From positions 620,001 through 684,000 of the forward strand of contig NW_006763144.1 in assembly GCF_000264905.1 (NCBI RefSeq): 64,000 nt of DNA. The letters are read 5' to 3'. Below the pieces are notes generated by a model that had not been told where the DNA came from, did not search any database, and was given only the letters and a program-made list of their open reading frames with translations. The translations under genes and the position numbers were made by a program. Each line of letters begins with the position of its first letter. Position 1 is the first letter of the stretch. The DNA comes from Stereum hirsutum FP-91666 SS1. Its lineage: Eukaryota > Basidiomycota > Agaricomycetes > Russulales > Stereaceae. Below are positions 57,612-64,000 of this stretch, piece by piece.

Positions 57612-59997
57612 ATGATGTTCAACCCTTCAGTTTTCTATCATATGGATGATCAAGGTGATATTTATTACCGTTGATTGCAAATCTTGTTGTTACTTATTTC
57701 AATTTCTCCTATCCTGGACAAGCAGACATCCCAGCTTGGGAAGTCCTTCTTGATAACTCTGGTGGTGAAGGAGCAGAGCAGGATCACTCCTCAATTTCGA
57801 ATGATGTGCAGACATCTTCAGACATCGGACGAATGGCTACCGGTCTGTGTGACAGTGTCAGTGTCACAGGTCACACTCAGTCACAGATCAGTGACACATC
57901 AACAGTCTCGCGGAACGACGTCGAGGAACTCTTGACCTCTGCCTCTAACTCGACTGGAACATACAGCACAACCCCAACATCAGGCTCCGTAACAGGAATC
58001 ACAAGAAAGTCCTCACCTAACCCTCTGGTTGTTGCTCTCAATTTGCACCATGCATCGAGCTTAGGCCACATCGTCAAAGGCTCGCGGACAGCCTCTGTGT
58101 CACGTAGCGTCGCCACACAGTCATTTTCTCCGCTACGACGTGGCCCCAAACCTTCACGCAAACTCGAGGGTGTTATACTCCCGTCCCGCCATGCTCTGGC
58201 CAAGGCACGAAAGTCTCGTGTGATTCGGTCTCTTACCGAGGTCAAGGCGCCATCTGCAGTGAGCATAAAATTATCCTTCTGCATGTTCACAATAGGTCAA
58301 TTACTAAATATATCTTTCAGAACTCTGTGGTAGACTCGGAAGAATGGGATGTGATCCTTTTGTCCCCACCTCGGAAGGTTCATGCACTCCCACCACTTCA
58401 GAAGAGCCATGACTCAACCCCACGAGTCAACTCCCAGCACTCTGGCCTTCACGACGAGTCGAACGGGACTCTCCTGCCTCGACTTCCCTCTGAGGACCCT
58501 ATTTCCCTCCCTTTACATCTCCCTAATCCCGCACCTGCGTCTCCTTCCTCCTCTGCAACTCATGGGCCCTTGGATGATCTGTCCGGCGTCGTTTCGCCTC
58601 TCACTAGCAACGCTCGGTCTCTCGTACAAGTGCTGAACGATGCGTCCAGAGTCAGTCAGACAACGAGGCCTCCCCGCATCCCGCGTCCCGTCCTCTCTAT
58701 TTCTTCATCATCCGCTCCTCCACCCCGCGCGCCCTCGCCGCCTTCGGATTCGCCCTCAAATGCACCTGTGCTTTCGAAGGCAAGCTCCAAAAGGCGCCAG
58801 CTCGCTGCTATTCCTGAAGAGATCGACGTTGCGACACACGAGTTTGACGAGTGCTTGGGTGCGGCCGAAATCACGCTAGTGCCCAGCCAGGATGTCTACC
58901 CCGTTGACGAGAGTGGCGAAGTGATTATGGATGAGAGGGAGAGGTCATATTTGAAGCGCTACTCAATGGATGCAAGGAGGTTGGTGCGCGGATACTTGAC
59001 TCAGAGCGAAAGCATAGGCGCAAAATACCCTGGATACAACGATCTGCCGAATGGTTGCATCTGTCCTCAAGCTTCCTCTGTTTCGACATTTGCCAACATG
59101 CTGGAGATGATGTTTGGGGAAGGGGATTTGGAGAGAGGTGCTGGCAGAAAGCCGAAACCGAAACCAGTATGTATACGCTCAGACCTCGTCACTCCTACCC
59201 GTTCTTCCTTGTCGGTCTTTGATGTACACAACATATACTGACACTTTTGTTTCACATAGTCTCGTGTGAGGTACACCAACACTATCCTCCCTCCGCTGGA
59301 AAATGGGCCTCATGGCATCCTCGATGTCTCGTTCATTGCCACTTCACGCTCCCGCAGTGCGACCTCCGAAATCTCTGAGGACGGCCCAGCCAGGCTCTCT
59401 CTCCCTTCCTCCGCTCAAGTTTCGGAGCGTGCTCGTCGTGCGGCGAAAAGGCGACGTTTGGAGAACGACGACACCGACGCACATTCCTCGAGCGTACCCG
59501 TAATTGACGTTGAAAATACGGGAGCAAGCGTCCCGGCGACCGACTTGGCAGAGAGCTTTGACGAGGACTTACTCGCGAACTGGACGAGTGTGTTCCAAAA
59601 GGTTGTCAAAGGGAAAAGTGTGACAGATCACCAGGTGTGTGTTCGCCGATCATCTTGTCTTTCTCTGTCCTGATTTCATCCGCAATCGGGCCAAACGTTC
59701 AGGCCATGAGCATTATCAGCGGTGTCCTCAGAGATATCGACCGCATAAAGAGCCACGTCGACCTCAACGCCCTACAGGTTTGTCCTCCCTTGATCGACGC
59801 TCTTGATTCAACTTCCTGACCTTTTCTCCTCATCATGACATAACACGACGCAGACGAGCGGACTGGGCCAAACCTTGTCTCGGTTCGCTACTCTCGATGA
59901 GATCCCCTTCGACGCCGAATTCGCACTACGCGATCGCGCTCGTATTCTCGTCGACTCATGGACTGCGAAATTCGGCATCGCTGAGAGCGGGCTCTAA
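57612..59997 (+). CDS. Nuclear-looking protein with C-terminal TFIIS-N/LW-like helical domain
   Basis: The ATG at 57612 (or 57615) begins MMFNPSVFYHMDDQ. An intron removes a stop, and exon 2 continues ADIPAWEVLLDNSGGEG. Most of the protein is Ser/Pro/Thr-rich and disordered, with a basic segment (SRKLEGVILPSRHALAKARK) and conserved-looking islands: EEWDVILLSPPRKVHA, AAIPEEIDVATHEFDECLG and YLKRYSMDARRLVRGYL. A likely nuclear localisation signal is RARRAAKRRRLE. The C-terminal 110 residues look all-helical: DEDLLANWTSVFQKVV, MSIISGVLRDIDRIKSHVDL, TSGLGQTLSRFATLDEIPF and RDRARILVDSWTAKFG. The SGLG-x-T/V...A-x-x-L-V-x-x-W pattern is that of TFIIS N-terminal/LW domains used by transcription-elongation factors. 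About six exons, roughly 640 aa. The gene is well supported; the domain call is tentative and the specific identity unknown. Confidence 0.7.
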
Positions 59998-60788
59998 TCG
60001 ACCACGATTACCCGTTTTTCTTTTGTAACCGCCGCCTTCCCAAACAACCTATTCGGTTACCTTCGTCCTATAATTTTTTCCCTACTCGCTTTCGCAAATC
60101 ATCGCTCTCGTATGCTGTCGGGTCTTTCTTGAAAGGTCGATCGTCATTGTCATTTTCGTTTCTCTTCTTAGGTGTATGTCGCCTCTTTGATCTAAGTGCT
60201 TAGAGATTTCAGCTGGTTTGTTGACATACATACATTTCTCACAAATCCACCATATCCTTCGATTCCATAAGTTCCGTGTCTACTACCGACCTGCCCGAAG
60301 AGTAGACGTCCTGAATATAAGTTTCCTTGGATGAGCAGTCAAAATAGTACAGGCACGACCGACGCGGTAAAGGCACAACGGAGCACGACAGAGACGGAAA
60401 ACGAAAACAGGCGAGGAAAAAGTAGATGTCGTGGTGCATGAACCATGGTCATAAGTCGAGTCTATGCAGGACGAGTAGCGTGAAGTGACAACGGAGTAGT
60501 AATAGGTGTGGCATATGTAGATAGCAATATTGAGATCCAACGAAACCCAGTTATAATAAGGACAAGAGGAACAACGCGACAAACTACTAAGGAAACAGAG
60601 AACAGCACAAAAAAACCGGATGAGATCAGAAGCACATGAGCAGGAAGACGGAGAGAAAGAAACGCACAAAGACGAATAAAGAAGCACCAAAACACATAAA
60701 ACAAAACTCTATGGTACACAAGCAGACCCTCCCATCCATCCATCCGTCCACCTCCTCAACTGAGCCAAATATCCACCTCAACTTCCAC
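59998..60788. other. Convergent intergenic region
   Basis: This lies between the 3' ends of the 57.6 kb gene (+) and the LRR gene (-). It is A/C/G-rich on the plus strand over 60.3-60.75 kb, which opens spurious minus-strand frames. No gene is supported. Confidence 0.5.
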
Positions 60789-63104
60789 TCACGCACCCGA
60801 TTGGACCCCCGTCTGCCCCATCCCACTCTGACTGAACACCTTCAGCCACCCCTCGCCCATATCCGCCTTCAACGCCTCGATCCTCGCTCTAAACGCCTCC
60901 GCATCCCTCATCTCCTCCGCCACCGACTTCCCTCCTCGTGCCCCTCCTTGACCATTAAGGCTCACACCATCCCGCGCAGAATCTGGTGGAGGCTCGAAGA
61001 CAGAGGCGGCGGCTCGTGCCCTACGAGCGGCACTCTTGTTGCCCTTCACACGAAGACTGTTATGTCCGGCTCCGTTGCGGGACATGGTGGTTGTGAAAGC
61101 GGATGGCGGAGAGACGGTGGAGGGGGGTTGTGTTGGTGGTGACGGTGAAGAGTGGGGAGGAGAAGATGGTCTTGAAATGATCACGTCTGTCTGTGAACGC
61201 TGATGTCTCGTCTTCGGACGTCGTATCGAACCCGTGTTCGGTGCGATGGCGGAAGCTCGAGGTGTAGTATCTTCACCATGCGCTGGTGAAGCGGATCGTG
61301 GTGGAGGTGCTGCTGCAGAAGTTATGGGTGCTGCGGCTGAAGCAGCACGAGCGTGTCCAGCTCCATTGCGTGTAACAGGACTCGTGGACCTCGCGCGCAA
61401 GCTCTGGTCGTCGCCGTCCAAATCCACGATCCGCTTAATCTTCCTCCGCTTGCCCTTGCTCACTACTGGAGGAACATACGGCGATCCGCTATGCGCTGAA
61501 CCGGACGGGGAAAGGCCAGGGCTGCTTGACGAGCTCGCTGGATTGATATGTGGCGCGGGCACGACTGCACCGACAGGGATGACGGGCGGTGAATAAGCCT
61601 TCGAGACGGGTCGCGCCGACGTCATCTGCTGGTTAGGTTGAGCTGACAACTGCGATTTCTCGTAGAACCCTGCCGGTGTGCCATCCAGCAGGATGCTCTT
61701 TCCCTCCTTCCAAAAGAAATCGAAGCATTTCACTCGATAGTTCTCCTCGATGTCTACGAAAGGGTTCCCTTCGATCGACACTTCGCTGACGTTGGGCAAT
61801 GTTGCGAGTCTGCCGACCTCGCCGGTGTCCTCGAGGAGGTTGTGCCGGACGTCAATACGCTCGAGGGCCATGAGACGTTCAAGACCGCAGAGGGAATCGA
61901 GACGGTTATGCGATAGGTCGAGTCGGAGGATCTGGCCTAGTTGTTTGTAGATTCCTAGGACTGAGTCGATCATGTTATCGGAGAGGTTGAGGGAGATGAG
62001 GTTGTAGAGCTGTGAGAGGCCGGGAGGTATAGATACGAGCAGATTTGACGAAAGGTCGAGATGGGTGAGTGATGTCAGATAGTGTAATGGCGATGTTGGG
62101 AGGAACGTCAGAGAGTTATCCGAGAGGGAGAGGAATCGTAGGAAAGCCCATTTCGAGGAGCCTAATTGAGGAAGGTCGGAATCCGAGTCCGAGTGAGGTA
62201 GAGGCGGCTGTTGAGGCTTCTCCGTCGTAGGTGTATCCGCCTCTTCTGTATCCTCAGTAATTGCTTCTGGGAGAGGTGAACTATAGAAGGAGGATTGTCG
62301 TGATGGGCCGTGGACTAGTCTACGCCTCCGACTCGTGATCTCGCCTGCTCTCCTTGCCTGATCGTCCAACACCGCGCTGATGAAGACATCCGACACGTCG
62401 TCCAAACCACTCCTCTTTATCGTCAAACTCCACAAGCTATCAGCCAACCTATCCCAACCCAGGAGTGCACGAGGATCAATGTCTATACATTCAAGGGATT
62501 GCAAATTCCTGAATGCATCCAATGGCAGCGCGTTCTCGCTGGGTGGATCGTTTGCAAGCTCTGCAATCTTCTTGGGTCCAGGAGCATGTAGTGAGATGGC
62601 AGGGATCTTGGTGAAGCTACTGAAGATGTACTTCAGCTCCTGGTCCACGCTAGGAGGTTCCGGACGACCCCAAAGTCCAGCCCCGAGTGAGAGCCGGGAT
62701 ACGGCTGAGAAGGAGGAGCGTATGGATGATAGCGACATCGTCTCCGACTTGTCAGCGTCCGAAAAGAGGTTGACGTAGTTCAGTGGTCGTGATGGACTGT
62801 CGACCTTGACGTCGAGTGAGCCAGTTTCAAAGCCGAGAGCCTCGAGGCGCATGAGGAGGTAGAAGAGTCGGTGAATGTCTGTGCTGTACGCGAGTGGTGG
62901 AGGACGGCTGGTTGGTGCGGATGCTGGTTCTGAGGCAAACCATGAGAGAGGATTGAACGCGTTCACAGACGATGGAGGAGGTCGCTTTACACTTCTGCGA
63001 CGACGATAGAAACCAGCCTCTGCTAGCCTGGCTTCATTCGTCCTGATGAAGTTGGCCGTGCGACGAATGTATTCATCGCCTGGCTCATGCTCTGTGGTCG
63101 CCAT
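60789..63104 (-). CDS. Leucine-rich repeat protein, intronless
   Basis: A single uninterrupted 771-aa frame from ATG 63104 (MATTEHEPGDEYIRRTANFI) to TGA 60789 is unusual in this intron-rich window. Residues about 195-260 hold a helical/LRR-like start (AFRNLQSLECIDIDPRALLG; LADSLWSLTIKRSGLDDV). A run of at least six leucine-rich repeats spans about 315-460: FLRFLSLSDNSLTFLP, SLTHLDLSSNLLVSIP, NLISLNLSDNMIDSV, ILRLDLSHNRLDSL, ALERIDVRHNLLEDTG and NVSEVSIEGNPFVD. A capping segment follows (YRVKCFDFFWKEGKSILLDG). The C-terminus is disordered and carries a basic GKRRKIKRI stretch. The SDS22/nischarin-type repeats suggest a protein-binding scaffold, possibly for signalling or polarity; the partner is unknown. 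Confidence 0.88.
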   Translation of the reverse strand: MATTEHEPGDEYIRRTANFIRTNEARLAEAGFYRRRRSVKRPPPSSVNAFNPLSWFASEPASAPTSRPPPLAYSTDIHRLFYLLMRLEALGFETGSLDVKVDSPSRPLNYVNLFSDADKSETMSLSSIRSSFSAVSRLSLGAGLWGRPEPPSVDQELKYIFSSFTKIPAISLHAPGPKKIAELANDPPSENALPLDAFRNLQSLECIDIDPRALLGWDRLADSLWSLTIKRSGLDDVSDVFISAVLDDQARRAGEITSRRRRLVHGPSRQSSFYSSPLPEAITEDTEEADTPTTEKPQQPPLPHSDSDSDLPQLGSSKWAFLRFLSLSDNSLTFLPTSPLHYLTSLTHLDLSSNLLVSIPPGLSQLYNLISLNLSDNMIDSVLGIYKQLGQILRLDLSHNRLDSLCGLERLMALERIDVRHNLLEDTGEVGRLATLPNVSEVSIEGNPFVDIEENYRVKCFDFFWKEGKSILLDGTPAGFYEKSQLSAQPNQQMTSARPVSKAYSPPVIPVGAVVPAPHINPASSSSSPGLSPSGSAHSGSPYVPPVVSKGKRRKIKRIVDLDGDDQSLRARSTSPVTRNGAGHARAASAAAPITSAAAPPPRSASPAHGEDTTPRASAIAPNTGSIRRPKTRHQRSQTDVIISRPSSPPHSSPSPPTQPPSTVSPPSAFTTTMSRNGAGHNSLRVKGNKSAARRARAAASVFEPPPDSARDGVSLNGQGGARGGKSVAEEMRDAEAFRARIEALKADMGEGWLKVFSQSGMGQTGVQSGA

Positions 63105-63771
63105 CGTCGTCGTTGTCGCCGTCGGCAGAGTTAATCGCGAGAACGAGATGGTGATGGTACAAGTAGAAGGATATGTGAACTAGGATAGCGGCGAATGTCT
63201 CGGGATGACCCAGCGCTAGCAGCTGGCAGGCCGTTGCAAGTGTGCCAGACAGGCGTGGGGCTACACCCCTTACGTAACCGCGTACGTCAGGGGCTGGCAA
63301 AAGTTGCGGCCCACAATTCTTGAACTCATTCATCACCGTCGATAATGTTGAGCACGAGTAGACCTCAGCCCAATCGGAAAATATGTGCTTCTAGTCCTAA
63401 CAGTAACAATCTTGGTACAGCATCTCTTCTTGGCGGCACCGACCATATCCATATTTGCTATCCTGTCAGTGCTCTGTGCCCCAATTCCAGGATATATACC
63501 ATTGTCACTGTTCTTCGAGTCGCGACTTTGGCGTACAGAGCTCCTCCATTCCAGGCATAATATATCACGTCGCAGAACATTCGCTGAAGGCAGTCAAGCA
63601 TGGAATGAAACTAGCCATCTCGGGAGTGTAACCTTGTCCTTATTTCTATCCGTGCCTAGGTCTCCTTAGCCAACAGTGACGCTATAGGTCTCCACAGCTG
63701 CGCTCTCCCCCTATAAGTACACCCTGTAACCAACCTTCCCCCGTCGCCTTTTCTCGCTCCCGTACCCTACC
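63105..63771. other. Divergent promoter region between the LRR gene and the 63.77 kb gene
   Basis: This is the shared upstream region. A hydrophobic plus-strand frame (about 63.37-63.55 kb, VLLVLTVTILVQHLFLAAP) has no ATG and no supporting splice model and is not called. A TATA element sits at 63712. Confidence 0.45.
63712..63717 (+). promoter_or_regulatory. Candidate TATA element TATAAG
   Basis: TATAAG in CCCCCTATAAGTACACC lies 60 bp before the ATG at 63772 and is followed by a C/T-rich leader, a normal arrangement for a strongly expressed fungal gene. Confidence 0.5.
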
Positions 63772-64000
63772 ATGTCTTTCCTCCAGAAACCTTTCGGCGC
63801 CGTCGGTAACACTGTCAACGCGGCTGGACAAGGTGTCTCCAGCGGTCTCTCATCCGCCACAAATGCCTTCAACCCGACCAAAGAGCAGCTAAACACTCAG
63901 CCAGACCCTTCCAAACCAGATCCCGCACTCACCACCCCAAAGACTGGCCTCGATTCTCAACCCCAACAGCCTCCCGAATCCAGTGGTGGTGGCGGTTTCG
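63772..64000 (+). CDS. Unknown protein, 3' part outside window
   Basis: The ATG at 63772 starts MSFLQKPFGAVGNTVNAAGQ, continuing with Gly/Ser/Asn-rich sequence (GVSSGLSSATNAFNPTKEQL) and then Pro/Gln-rich sequence (SKPDPALTTPKTG; QPQQPPESSGGGG). The frame is open to the window end. The alternating small residues with repeated G-x-x-x-x-A/S resemble amphipathic lipid-associating or stress-type proteins, but no family was recognised. A TATA box and C/T-rich leader support a real gene. Confidence 0.6.
   Translation, partial: MSFLQKPFGAVGNTVNAAGQGVSSGLSSATNAFNPTKEQLNTQPDPSKPDPALTTPKTGLDSQPQQPPESSGGGGF

Noticed and set aside
63375..63669. Hydrophobic plus-strand frame that looks like membrane spans
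   Set aside because: No ATG in frame, no convincing upstream exon, and it lies in the promoter region of the 63.77 kb gene.

Overview
The window looks like nuclear DNA from a mushroom-forming basidiomycete (Agaricomycetes). The genes are split by many short GT-AG introns, mostly about 45-70 nt. The families present are typical of that group: a DUF6533 membrane protein, a BTB/POZ protein of the Agaricomycete type, a two-LIM/C1/RhoGAP protein, a Division I chitin synthase, TRA1, KTI12, MDM31 and an R3H-associated-domain protein. No rRNA, CRISPR array or convincing tRNA was found. All assignments come from reading translations and splice junctions by eye, so exon borders not given explicitly are approximate.

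Layout, left to right. 1-1501 (-): NAD-dependent epimerase/reductase, cut by the window edge. 2473-2813 (-): a tiny secreted six-cysteine peptide. About 3.1-3.55 kb (-): unresolved coding-like exons. 3772-6553 (+): mitochondrial inner-membrane protein Mdm31. 6799-7633 (-): DUF985 cupin. 8178-8669 (-): orphan two-exon ORF. 9077-20558 (+): TRA1, the giant SAGA/NuA4 scaffold. 21221-22493 (+): KTI12. 24298-29537 (+): LIM-LIM-C1-RhoGAP. 30665-35034 (+): chitin synthase. 35508-37200 (-): R3H-associated protein. 37592-39436 (-): DUF6533 membrane protein. 40375-42450 (-): amino-acid transporter. 43182-45250 (+): BTB protein. 45613-48115 (-): TPP1/Tpz1-like shelterin protein. 48325-49773 (-): mitochondrial-type cysteine synthase. 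50510-51371 (-): ARF1.

From about 51.4 to 57.6 kb the DNA changes character. It looks A/T-richer, has no housekeeping genes, and holds decayed repeat-like blocks, a tandem repeat, a palindrome and a multi-exon orphan gene (54729 to about 56.25 kb, -). This is the accessory part of the window. After it come a nuclear-looking protein with a C-terminal TFIIS-N/LW-like helical domain (57612-59997, +), an intronless leucine-rich-repeat protein (60789-63104, -) and the start of an unknown gene (63772 onward, +).

The genes do not form one pathway. They are mostly housekeeping genes: chromatin and transcription (TRA1, possibly the 57.6 kb gene), telomere protection (TPP1-like), tRNA modification (KTI12), polarity and cell wall (RhoGAP, chitin synthase, ARF1) and mitochondria (Mdm31, cysteine synthase). 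The most interesting leads are the six-cysteine mini-peptide, the divergent shelterin protein, a recurrent GTGTGGCG/CGCCACAC octamer near several start codons, and the orphan island at 51-57 kb.
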